Below are positions 52,677-61,962 of a stretch of 64,000 nucleotides of DNA, piece after piece. The DNA comes from Granulicella sibirica (GTDB lineage: Bacteria > Acidobacteriota > Terriglobia > Terriglobales > Acidobacteriaceae): the NCBI RefSeq assembly GCF_004115155.1, contig NZ_RDSM01000001.1:1054001-1118000 (forward strand). Direction: 5' to 3'. The stretch's first letter is position 1, and the number at the start of each line of letters is the position of its first letter. Below the pieces are notes generated by a model. It made no database searches and was not told where the DNA came from. It saw only the letters and a program-made list of their open reading frames with translations. A program made the position numbers and the translations under genes.

Positions 52677-54263
52677 TTGCCTACTAAGACCGCGAAGCAA
52701 GTCCACGCGAACGTCGTCCTCGCCATCTGCTGCATGAGCCTTCTTCTCGTCGGCATGGACGTGACGATCGTCAACGTCGCTCTCCCCGCCATCCAGCATG
52801 ATCTCCACGCCAGGATCGCCGATCTTCAGTGGGTTCTCGACGCCTATACCCTCGTCGTCGCCAGCCTTCTTATGTTCTCCGGATCGATGTCCGACCGTTA
52901 CGGGCGCAGGCGCGTCTTTCAGATCGGCCTCACCCTCTTCTGCGCAGGCTCGCTGGCGTGCAGCCTCGCCCACAGCATCGTCCAGCTCATCCTGTTCCGA
53001 GCCATGCAGGGCCTTGGCGCCTCGATGCTCAACCCCGTGGCTCTCTCCATCATCGCCAACGTCTTCCCTGAACCGAAAGATCGAGCGCGCGCGGTCGGAG
53101 TCTGGGGAGCCGTCGCCGGCATCTCGCTCGCCCTCGGCCCCGTCATCGGCGGCGCACTGACTCAGGCCATCGGCTGGCGCGCCATCTTCTGGATCAACCT
53201 GCCCATCGGCCTAACCGCTATACTCCTCGCCGCGAAGTTCGTGCCGGAATCCAAGGCACCGCGCGCCCGCAGATTCGATCCCGTAGGTCAGGCCCTTGTC
53301 TTCATCTGCCTCACGGCCCTCACCTACGGCGTGATCGAAGGCCCGCACTCCGGTTGGACCTCACCCTCCATCCTCGGCCTCTTCACCGTCGCTGCGATCT
53401 CCCTCGCCGCATTTCTCTCCTACGAACCGCGCCGCACCGATCCACTCATCGACCTGAGATTCTTCCGCAGCATCCCTTTCAGCAGCGCTGCGGTTTTGGG
53501 AGTTCTGGCCTTCTCTTCCTTCGCCGGATTCCTCTTTCTCAACGCCCTTTACCTGCAGCAGATCCGCGGATTTTCCGCCTTTCACACCGGCCTCGACACG
53601 CTTCCCCTCGCCGTCGCGATGTTCATTTCGTCGCCGCTCTCCGGCCGGATGGTCGGTAGCTACGGGCCGCGTCCGTCCGTCATGATCGCCGGTGTCGGCT
53701 TCCTGCTGAGCACGCTCATCCTCACCGGAATCAACCCAGGCACACCGATCGCTCTCTTGATGCTCGCCTACGCGCTCTTCGGAATCGGCCTCGGCATGGT
53801 CAATCCGGCCATCACCAATAACGCGGTCGCCGGAATGCCACTCACCCAGGCAGGTGTTGCCGCCGCCATCGCCTCTACAAGCCGCCAGGTCGGTGCCGCC
53901 CTCGGGGTAGCCATCGCCGGAACGGTCGTAGCGGCGAGCCGGGCCGACGATACCGACTTCTCCCGCGCGACCCATCCCATCTGGTGGCTCATGACCGCAT
54001 CAGGCTCCGTCATTCTGATCGTCGGTTGGGTATCCACCACGCCCTGGGCCCGCGCAACGACCAACAAGGTCGCAATCCGTAAGCCGGGCAGGCCTTCCGC
54101 CCTAAATCGTCTGCTCAGCCAGAATCCCGCTATCGAACTCTGTGTAATTATCCAGATGATCCTTGATGATCCGATAACACTCGCACGACCGCCTCTCGAG
54201 CTTTTCGACATCGAGAATCCGAATGAGCCCGCGCGAATAGTCGATCAGAGCTTCTTCCTTTAG
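52677..54263 (+). CDS. DHA2-family MFS efflux permease (14 helices)
   Basis: 528 residues, TTG start. DHA2 marks: VNVALPAIQHDLHA and LQWVLDAYTLVVASLLMFSG near the N-terminus, SDRYGRRRVF (motif A) and GPVIGGALTQAIGWRAIFWINLPIG (motif C, quoted by region about 156-180). Probable drug:proton antiporter. The C-terminal 60 or so residues after helix 14 run antisense through the end of the Crp/Fnr gene (162-bp overlap). Confidence 0.88.
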   Translation: MPTKTAKQVHANVVLAICCMSLLLVGMDVTIVNVALPAIQHDLHARIADLQWVLDAYTLVVASLLMFSGSMSDRYGRRRVFQIGLTLFCAGSLACSLAHSIVQLILFRAMQGLGASMLNPVALSIIANVFPEPKDRARAVGVWGAVAGISLALGPVIGGALTQAIGWRAIFWINLPIGLTAILLAAKFVPESKAPRARRFDPVGQALVFICLTALTYGVIEGPHSGWTSPSILGLFTVAAISLAAFLSYEPRRTDPLIDLRFFRSIPFSSAAVLGVLAFSSFAGFLFLNALYLQQIRGFSAFHTGLDTLPLAVAMFISSPLSGRMVGSYGPRPSVMIAGVGFLLSTLILTGINPGTPIALLMLAYALFGIGLGMVNPAITNNAVAGMPLTQAGVAAAIASTSRQVGAALGVAIAGTVVAASRADDTDFSRATHPIWWLMTASGSVILIVGWVSTTPWARATTNKVAIRKPGRPSALNRLLSQNPAIELCVIIQMILDDPITLARPPLELFDIENPNEPARIVDQSFFL

Positions 54264-54827
54264 AAGCCCCGCCGCCACGGAAACAGAGGGCCGCGTACTC
54301 CCAAGCATGTCCGCGATGTACTCCTGCGACAGCCTGAACGTATTGCTATGCGCCCGGTCGGCGCAAAGCAGGAGCCAGCGCGCAAGCCTCTGCTCAATCC
54401 GATGCTTCGCATTGCATCCGGCCGACTGCATCGCTTGTAGGAGTTGAGCCTGCACATAGCGCAGCGCAAGCGACTGAAAGAGTTGCCCTAGGCCGAACTC
54501 CCTCCGCGCCGCCTCTAGCGAACACGAAAAGCCGCGCCCTTCGATCTGCGTGTACACCCGGTTCAGACTGCGCTTCGTTCCCATGAGCCCGGAGACGCCG
54601 ATCACCCCTTCGTACCCGAACATCCCCACCTCGACCTGCGATCCGTCGCTGAAGGTGTTCGTCATCGAAGCCATTCCCTCTTCGAGGAAGAAAAGATGTT
54701 CGATTGAATGTCCCGGGGACTCGATCTCATGCCCGAGCTCGAAGATAATCGGACGCAACTGCAGACGTGCGATCGAGTCCGCATCGAGGGTTCTTAGAAG
54801 AGAGTTCTTGTAAGCAATCGTGCGCAC
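54102..54827 (-). CDS. Crp/Fnr-family transcriptional regulator
   Basis: 241 residues: an N-terminal cyclic-nucleotide-binding-like domain (HSIEHLFFLEEGMASMTNTF, EVGMFGYEGVIGV), a dimer helix, and a C-terminal winged helix (FRLSQEYIADMLGSTRPSVS as the recognition region). No Fnr-type Cys cluster at the N-terminus, so not an iron-sulfur sensor of that kind. GTG start after TGAGG. Convergent and overlapping with the DHA2 gene, which it may regulate. Confidence 0.88.
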   Translation of the reverse strand: MRTIAYKNSLLRTLDADSIARLQLRPIIFELGHEIESPGHSIEHLFFLEEGMASMTNTFSDGSQVEVGMFGYEGVIGVSGLMGTKRSLNRVYTQIEGRGFSCSLEAARREFGLGQLFQSLALRYVQAQLLQAMQSAGCNAKHRIEQRLARWLLLCADRAHSNTFRLSQEYIADMLGSTRPSVSVAAGLLKEEALIDYSRGLIRILDVEKLERRSCECYRIIKDHLDNYTEFDSGILAEQTI

Positions 54828-54870
54828 GAGAACCTCATTCCCAATGACCGGAGTAGGCTTGATCGTACGC

Positions 54871-55347
54871 CTAGTACTGCAGTTCCAACGGGAAATAGCT
54901 CAAGGTTCCATCTTTCTTTTGATACTTCAAGAAGAGTTTCTTCCGGCTGTCATTGACCGTCGCCGCCACCACGACCCCAGTATCATCCCGTTTCGATACA
55001 TCGACATGGAAGGTTTTGATCGGCCCTTTCCAGTCGCTCTCCGTCGTCCAATCCTCGGTAAATCGCGAGAGCGGATAGTCCTTGTGGGCATCCGGATGCT
55101 TCTGCCAGTCAGGATCGTTCCACCAGATTCCGTAAGCCTTGGCATAATCCCCAGCTTGCAATGTCTCCAGGAAAACACTCACCTTGTGCTCGACCGGGAG
55201 GTTCATAAACAGCCATCCGTGACCTGAGATGAAGCCTGCGACCGACAACAGGGCGATGAGCAGGATCGCAATCCCCGAGCCAACGAGGACATTCCGCTTC
55301 TTCGCCTCACGGGATGCGTTGTACTCCGGGGCGTTGAGCAAAGTCAT
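54871..55347 (-). CDS. Single-pass membrane protein, unknown
   Basis: 158 residues: one N-terminal helix (VLVGSGIAILLIALLSVAGFI), then an extracytoplasmic domain with VFLETLQAGDYAKAYGIWW and LSRFTEDWTTESDWKGP, resembling DUF4878/NTF2-like small folds. ATG 55347. Same strand as yraN, 33 bp after it, so probably co-transcribed. Function unknown. Confidence 0.7.
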   Translation of the reverse strand: MTLLNAPEYNASREAKKRNVLVGSGIAILLIALLSVAGFISGHGWLFMNLPVEHKVSVFLETLQAGDYAKAYGIWWNDPDWQKHPDAHKDYPLSRFTEDWTTESDWKGPIKTFHVDVSKRDDTGVVVAATVNDSRKKLFLKYQKKDGTLSYFPLELQY

Positions 55348-55380
55348 CGTAGTCTCCTAGTCATTTCCAAACCAAGACTA

Positions 55381-55920
55381 TTAGACACCGAACCCACGCC
55401 ATCGGTTCCCCGATTCCTCCGCCCGCCCTTCGACCCAGCCAAAAGCATTCTCCAGAACCTCAAACTCGGGCTCCGACGCCGTCAGGTAAACCGATAGCAC
55501 GTCGAACCGAGTCGCCATCTCCCCGCGCCCCGGCTCATCGAACGACTTTAGATACACCCGCGCCAGCTTCCGAAGCTGCACGCGCTTCTCTCTGTCGACC
55601 GCAACCTCAGCCGCATACGCATCGCGTGCCGTCCTCGTCTTCACCTCGACAAAGCAAAGCGTATCCCCTTTCCACCCAATCAGATCCACATCCCCTCGCA
55701 CCTTCGCCGTAGCCCACCGCCGCGCCACAACCGTATACCCCAGCCGCCGCAACTCGAACAGCGCTTCCCGCTCACCAACCAACCCCGTCTGCAGGTGCGC
55801 CGGAAGCTTCGCCCCCTTACCAAGCCGCCGTGCCAGCGTGTCCAGGCGCTGCAATCCCCATCGTTCTATCCGCGGCACAGGCCGCGCCGCCAACCGGTCC
55901 AGAACCATGCCGCAGATCAT
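55381..55920 (-). CDS. UPF0102 (YraN-like) endonuclease-fold protein
   Basis: 179 residues. UPF0102 motifs: GEREALFELRRLGYTVVARR, then VRGDVDLIGWKGDTLCFVEVKTR (region about 73-96), the D...ExK core of the restriction-endonuclease-like fold. The N-terminus is about 45 residues longer than E. coli YraN; ATG at Met5 is another start. Divergent from pyrG. Confidence 0.88.
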   Translation of the reverse strand: MICGMVLDRLAARPVPRIERWGLQRLDTLARRLGKGAKLPAHLQTGLVGEREALFELRRLGYTVVARRWATAKVRGDVDLIGWKGDTLCFVEVKTRTARDAYAAEVAVDREKRVQLRKLARVYLKSFDEPGRGEMATRFDVLSVYLTASEPEFEVLENAFGWVEGRAEESGNRWRGFGV

Positions 55921-56024
55921 AGTCCACCCGTAACCCGTTTGAAAGCCCTACGTTCCAACCCCCATTGCTTCCCCCGCCCGACCCTGCGATACTTAACCGT
56001 GCCTACACCGCACAAAATTCCTGA

Positions 56025-57707
<1,683 letters not shown>

Positions 57708-57758
57708 CCCTCAGAGCCTCAAAGTATGCCAGCTTCCGTAACAATCGTCTTGCTTAAG

Positions 57759-57778
57759 GGCACGGGTTCACCCGTGCC
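57759..57778. repeat. Perfect hairpin downstream of pyrG (1)
   Basis: 9-bp stem GGCACGGGT (57759-57767) with ACCCGTGCC, 2-nt loop. Possibly part of the pyrG terminator or a REP-like element. Confidence 0.5.
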
Positions 57779-57861
57779 GCAAGCGCCTCACCCACGCCGC
57801 GGCTTCAGCCTCTGAGATACGCTTTCCTGCTGTATCCCGAAGCTACAGCTGTCGTACTATT

Positions 57862-57889
57862 ACCCACGACAACCGGAGCTGTCGTGGGT
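57862..57889. repeat. Hairpin downstream of pyrG (2)
   Basis: 10-bp stem ACCCACGACA (57862-57871) with TGTCGTGGGT (57880-57889), 8-nt loop. A GCTGTCG word recurs just before it. REP-like. Confidence 0.5.
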
Positions 57890-57930
57890 GACCGCAGATC
57901 TGCGCGGCGGTTGCTCTATGATTCGTGACA

Positions 57931-58137
57931 ATGAGACGCGTCGGTCGATTCTCGCTTGCCTTGATCTGTTCGCTCGCTGCACTTGCAGGAGCCTTTTATC
58001 TCGGTTCCCTGTTCTTGATGCTATTTGACTCCAACTACCATGATGGAGTCGCTGCGGTGGGAGGAGTAATCATCGGCCTTGTAGTGGCGGTTGTCGTTTT
58101 CAAGACGGTTGCGAAGAAGCTGACGGCTGGAGCGTAA
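57931..58137 (+). CDS. Small two-helix membrane protein
   Basis: 68 residues from ATG 57931: helices FSLALICSLAALAGAFYLGSL and VAAVGGVIIGLVVAVVVF, and a basic C-terminus. No known family. Convergent with the next gene. Confidence 0.5.
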   Translation: MRRVGRFSLALICSLAALAGAFYLGSLFLMLFDSNYHDGVAAVGGVIIGLVVAVVVFKTVAKKLTAGA

Positions 58138-58156
58138 GTCTTCCTGAAAAGGCCCC

Positions 58157-58429
58157 TCAATCGATCCGCTTTAAAGCACTCTCCCATATTGATCCAGCAC
58201 GATACGGTCCATCACCGTCAGCATCGAGCTGGGGTTCGTCGAACCAAACCCAATAAACTGTGTTGACCCCGAGGCTGCTAGTTTCCTGTCTCGAAATGTC
58301 TCCATCCCAAGGTCCACTTAACGCAGTGATCTCTCCAGGGGGAATCGAGATCGCTCCTGTGGCTCCCTTGGCCCAGAAGAAATCCTCTGAAACCCTAACC
58401 TTGTCTCCAGGTGCAAACGAAATGTTCAC
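58157..58429 (-). CDS. Hypothetical small protein
   Basis: 90 residues, starts MNISFAPGDKVRVSEDFFWA, with GPWDGDISRQ and VYWVWFDEPQLDADGDGPY. Looks like a small SH3-like beta barrel (PGDKVRV plus VYWVWFDEP strands). Such proteins occur among immunity and accessory genes. Function unknown; reduced GC3 suggests transfer. Confidence 0.6.
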   Translation of the reverse strand: MNISFAPGDKVRVSEDFFWAKGATGAISIPPGEITALSGPWDGDISRQETSSLGVNTVYWVWFDEPQLDADGDGPYRAGSIWESALKRID

Positions 58430-58493
58430 CTAATCGCTCCTCACGCATTGCATCAAGCCTCAGATTCTATGCGTGCACAGGAAGGAACTCGCC

Positions 58494-58958
58494 TCATACG
58501 ATTGCGACGAAGGATCGGCGAGGTGTGGGCTCGTCCGCTGCCGCAAATTCCAGAAGTAGGCAGGTACAGCCGCTGAAAAGCTCATTCAACCGGCTGACCG
58601 TGACCTCTGAGGACACACTCCACGGCTCTGAATAGGGCTCAAACAGATAGAGCGATGGCGGCGACCAATCAATCTGCGTGGCCAAGTCTTCAATCGACGC
58701 GGGAGGCGTCTCACTTGACTCGGACGTTAGAGAGCACATCAACGCTAAGACTTTGTCCGGCGCAATGCGACTGCGGCTTTCACGAGCGAGCTTGATCGCC
58801 TCGGAGCTTCCGTCCACCCAAGTCTCACGTTCTTTCCACTCAGGGGCAATTGTGTCTACGTGAAGATCATCTAGCCTCTCGATTCCGCCAGTATCGAGGA
58901 CCATTTGCATCCATCCGTCGATTACGTTAACCCGATCAACCAATGCCGCCCCCTTCAA
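58494..58958 (-). CDS. Hypothetical soluble protein
   Basis: 154 residues if started at TTG 58958; ATG at Met17 (58910) is an alternative. Acidic with many Ser/Glu, Trp-containing motifs (EWKERETWVDG, YSEPWSVSSEV), and a C-terminal strand LLLEFAAADE. No domain recognised. It resembles polymorphic-toxin immunity proteins only in general style. Confidence 0.55.
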   Translation of the reverse strand: MKGAALVDRVNVIDGWMQMVLDTGGIERLDDLHVDTIAPEWKERETWVDGSSEAIKLARESRSRIAPDKVLALMCSLTSESSETPPASIEDLATQIDWSPPSLYLFEPYSEPWSVSSEVTVSRLNELFSGCTCLLLEFAAADEPTPRRSFVAIV

Positions 58959-59100
58959 GTCTCGATGTTAGCGTTACAAGCGACCCGTAAACTGGCTTCG
59001 GCTATCTTGTTACCCCTGAAACGGACGTTTCAGGAGGTTCCGAGATCGCATGAGCAGATCAATTCCCGATCTACTCATCCTGAAGCACAGCCGCGACATG

Positions 59101-59440
59101 CCGCCCAGGTCGCGGCTGTCGTGCAGAACACGCAACACTGCAACCTGAGAACCATTCACCTGGCACACCAGAAAGTGCCTGAGAGTCATTACTTTCTGGC
59201 CGGTACCCGATCACGGCTGCCTACGAGGTGATAGCTATAGAGACCAGCCAGCAACTCCGGCCGCGCCCTCGCACCCGGACGAAAAGGGTCTTCGCTAAGA
59301 TCGATCAAGGCCTGCGCAATCAGTGTCTCGTAGCGATCCGCCGCCGCCTCTCCGAAGTTCGCGCCACTCCAAGCCATAATTTCGATAAAGTCCCTGTCCG
59401 CATCGGCAGAAAGCGCGACTTCATAGACAGCCTTACTCAC
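59101..59440 (-). pseudogene. ParE toxin gene, frameshifted
   Basis: The first 83 residues follow ParE (DADRDFIEIMAWSGANFGE, RARPELLAGLYSYHLVGSRD) but stop at 59189. The missing C-terminus is found in another frame just downstream: RHFLVCQVNGSQVAVLRVLH, then DSRDL. A single-base loss near 59205-59215 explains both. The toxin is therefore probably inactive. Its start overlaps the antitoxin gene by 4 bp. Confidence 0.8.
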
Positions 59441-59706
59441 GAACGAGCACGCAACCCACGCGAGTGTTGCCTGATCGAGTCAGGGCCAGAAAGTGTCACG
59501 AATTCGCCACGTTCAATCGATTCGATACCTTCCTGCGCCGCCCCGCGCAGCCGCGCAATCTTCGCAAGGTCCTCGGCCTCCCGCTGCTGCATCATGCGCA
59601 ACCCTTCGCGCACGACTTCACTCGCATTGCTGTAGCGGCCATCCTCCACTCCTGAAGCCACGAAGCTATCAAGGGTATCGGTGAGATAGAGATTGCGTGT
59701 CGGCAT
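59437..59706 (-). CDS. ParD-like antitoxin
   Basis: 89 residues from ATG 59706. Ribbon-helix-helix start RNLYLTDTLDSFVASGVEDG, then YSNASEVVREGLRMMQQREA, the usual ParD pattern, and a toxin-binding tail. It normally neutralises ParE and autoregulates the operon. The partner toxin is frameshifted. Confidence 0.88.
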   Translation of the reverse strand: MPTRNLYLTDTLDSFVASGVEDGRYSNASEVVREGLRMMQQREAEDLAKIARLRGAAQEGIESIERGEFVTLSGPDSIRQHSRGLRARS

Positions 59707-59811
59707 GCCGGATTTCCTCAATCTGTGAGGGTAGGGCTTTTATGGCAGAATCAGCCATAAAATTTGCAAGCCACTGACCCAGTGAGATTCCGACCCACTG
59801 ACTCTGAAATT

Positions 59812-60237
59812 CTATTGAGCAACCACAGCAGCTTCCTCTTGCTTCGGGCGACCGCCCTTCTTCCCATTCTCCCGCGCGGCCATTGTCTTTGCTGCGCTTC
59901 TGGACCTGCCACCTCGCATCCCCATGCGGCTCGCCATCCACCGCTCAGAACCGAAGACGCCTTCGAGCAACGCCGGCAGGTAAAGGTCAGCATCAAGCCT
60001 CGGAAAGTGGAGCCCATAGCCAGAGGGAGAGATCTCAATCTCGGCAAGCTGTTCAGCCGTGGCATGCTCCAACCCCTCCGCATCCCGGGGAGAGAAGAAG
60101 ATGCCAAGATTCGAGCTAAGCTGAACCACAACGCGTCGAATGTGACGGTCATATTTGGCAGACACTGCCTTGGGAACTCTGGACTCCAGTTCCTTTGCCC
60201 GCTCGTTCGCCTTCGCAAATTCCTCACGCGTAACCAT
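59812..60237 (-). CDS. DUF2442 protein (antitoxin-like)
   Basis: 141 residues from ATG 60237. DUF2442 core: RHIRRVVVQLSSNLGIFFSP, LEISPSGYGLHFPRLDADLY-type strand with LPALLEGVFG, and a basic C-terminal tail (GGRSRSAAKTMAARENGKKG). Overlaps the DUF4160 gene by 14 bp. DUF4160/DUF2442 pairs are predicted toxin-antitoxin modules; roles are inferred from that pairing. Confidence 0.82.
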   Translation of the reverse strand: MVTREEFAKANERAKELESRVPKAVSAKYDRHIRRVVVQLSSNLGIFFSPRDAEGLEHATAEQLAEIEISPSGYGLHFPRLDADLYLPALLEGVFGSERWMASRMGMRGGRSRSAAKTMAARENGKKGGRPKQEEAAVVAQ

Positions 60238-60472
60238 GGATCCCCTCCCAGACGCGGCAGAGCGGTGGCACATGCTCTCCGAGCGCCTTCTGAATTGCGT
60301 TCAACTCGTGCCGTGCGAAGCCAAAGTTCTCACGAAGGCTGGCCGGTCCCTCAGGACAGTTAAGCTCGAAGATGGCCTCTTTTCCACTCCCGATCAAATG
60401 AACGTGCGCTGGCCTATGGTCGTTCGGATAGATGACGATGCGAAGACCGGCAAGCCGCAGAACGGTAGGCAC
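60224..60472 (-). CDS. DUF4160 protein (toxin-like)
   Basis: 82 residues, GTG 60472. DUF4160 pattern: LRLAGLRIVIYPNDHRPAHVHL (region 5-26), with FELNCPEG and ELNAIQKALGEH. The HxPxHxH-type cluster is conserved in the family. First gene of the pair. Its start lies 6 bp after a TATACT box, so its mRNA may be leaderless. Confidence 0.85.
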   Translation of the reverse strand: MPTVLRLAGLRIVIYPNDHRPAHVHLIGSGKEAIFELNCPEGPASLRENFGFARHELNAIQKALGEHVPPLCRVWEGIHGYA

Positions 60473-60478
60473 CTATTG

Positions 60479-60504
60479 AGTATAGCAACCCAAACGCTTG
60501 GGTT
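60479..60504 (-). promoter_or_regulatory. Promoter and palindromic operator of the DUF4160/DUF2442 pair
   Basis: Minus-strand TATACT (60484-60479) is a good -10. A palindrome, AACCCAAACGCTTGGGTT (60487-60504), lies just upstream, in the spacer between -10 and -35. This is a typical position for toxin-antitoxin autorepression. Confidence 0.6.
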
Positions 60505-60524
60505 ATCGCTTGAGCGATCGAACA

Positions 60525-60680
60525 CTAAACCGATCGGTCGCCCGGCTCGGGCTGAACATCGCGCATCAGCATCTTCTGGACTGCCTGCACGATCAGCGCC
60601 CGCAACGTAGTCCTCTCACGCGCGGCAAGCACCTTCAACTGCTGGTGAAGCGCATCGGGGATATCCACAGTCACGCGCAT
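60525..60680 (-). CDS. Orphan ribbon-helix-helix (CopG/VapB-like) antitoxin
   Basis: 51 residues, ATG 60680: MRVTVDIPDALHQQLKVLAA, then RERTTLRALIVQAVQKML, the standard ribbon-helix-helix pattern. Tail GDRSV. No toxin gene follows; the next gene downstream is DUF4160 with its own promoter. Confidence 0.75.
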   Translation of the reverse strand: MRVTVDIPDALHQQLKVLAARERTTLRALIVQAVQKMLMRDVQPEPGDRSV

Positions 60681-60802
60681 GCCTCAAACTACTACTCTCT
60701 TTTACCGCTTCTCCTGGTATTCCCCATCTAAGATCCAAACCGGGAAAGTGGTTCCCACGCATCCCGTATCCTGTAGAAACAACCCATCGAATCGAGCCAC
60801 AC

Positions 60803-61462
60803 ATGACCACGCAGTACGACTACAACCGATCCTCCAGCGGCGGCGGCTTCTTCGTCTTCCTCCTCGCCCTCGTCATCGGCGCGACCGCCCTCGGCGTCTT
60901 CGTCCACAACGCCACCTCCGGCCCCCTCGGACGCGTCGCCTCCCTCATCACCGGCCGTACCACCACCTTCGACACCTCCGTCCCCGCCGTCGTCGAGAAG
61001 ATCCAGCGTCTCAGCCGCCTCGAGTCCGTCGTCTATTCGCTCGACACCGTCGTCGAAGGCGTCCACTCCAGCCCCATCTTCCCCGACCTCCTCGCCGGCG
61101 ACCGCATCCTCCTCATCGTCCACGGCCAGTCCATCGCCGGCATCGATCTCGCCAAGCTCAAGCCCGAAGACGTCCGCATCGACGAGACCGGACACGGCCG
61201 TTCTATCCACGTCACCCTCCCCGCCTCCGAGGTCTTCGTCACCAACCTCGACAACCAGCACAGCCGCGTCTACGCCCGCTCCACCGGCCTCCTCGTTCCC
61301 GTCGACCAGAACCTCGAGTCCGATACCCGCGCCAAGGCTCAGGACCAGCTCGGCAAGGCCGCGCTCGCCGACGGCATCCTCGACACCGCCCGCAAGAACG
61401 CCCGCGCCACCGTCACCACGCTCCTCTACTCCCTCGGTTTTACCCAGGTGGATGTCGTTTAG
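60803..61462 (+). CDS. DUF4230 membrane-anchored protein
   Basis: 219 residues: Ser/Gly-rich start, one helix (FFVFLLALVIGATALGVFV), then a DUF4230 domain (VVEKIQRLSRLESVVYSLDT, LIVHGQSIAGIDLAKLKPED, VYARSTGLLVPVDQNLE). Envelope protein of unknown role. ATG 60803. Confidence 0.85.
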   Translation: MTTQYDYNRSSSGGGFFVFLLALVIGATALGVFVHNATSGPLGRVASLITGRTTTFDTSVPAVVEKIQRLSRLESVVYSLDTVVEGVHSSPIFPDLLAGDRILLIVHGQSIAGIDLAKLKPEDVRIDETGHGRSIHVTLPASEVFVTNLDNQHSRVYARSTGLLVPVDQNLESDTRAKAQDQLGKAALADGILDTARKNARATVTTLLYSLGFTQVDVV

Positions 61463-61533
61463 AACACTCACCGTCCCGTATCAGAACACTCCCCCGAAAG
61501 GTTGAGAGCCGGTCACCGGCAGCGTGCGTTATC

Positions 61534-61893
61534 ATGCAACCCATGAAGTCCCTCTTCCCATTCCGCCTCTTTGCCAGCGCGCCGGAAGACAGTGAAGTCC
61601 TCCCCTCGGCCCTACTCGATCCCGCCGCACAGGCCTTCCCTGCTCCCAATCCTCTCCCCTCCGTCACCGACAGCACCCCGACCCTCTTCACCGATTCTGA
61701 GGAAGATTCGCAGCCCCAATCCGCCCTGCTCAAGACCATCGGCTGGATTTCGGCGGGCATGGGTGCCCTCGCGCTCGGCGTCATCGTCGGCCGCGAGTTG
61801 CGTATCCGTTACAAGTTCAATCGACGCACGCCGTACGACTTCTACGAGCACGCCGGCGACGAGCACGATCTCGAATTCGGAGTCGGAATTTAA
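61534..61893 (+). CDS. Small membrane protein, unknown
   Basis: 119 residues from ATG 61534 (or 116 from ATG 61543). Disordered Pro/Ser-rich N-terminus, one helix (IGWISAGMGALALGVIVG), and a basic-then-acidic C-terminus (YDFYEHAGDEHDLEFGVGI). Function unknown. Lies before fabD. Confidence 0.6.
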   Translation: MQPMKSLFPFRLFASAPEDSEVLPSALLDPAAQAFPAPNPLPSVTDSTPTLFTDSEEDSQPQSALLKTIGWISAGMGALALGVIVGRELRIRYKFNRRTPYDFYEHAGDEHDLEFGVGI

Positions 61894-61962
61894 CCAAGCC
61901 CTCCGCCGCCCGTAACAAGGCGGCGGGCCAGGCCGCCTTCCGCTGGTTTACCATCGAAGGCG

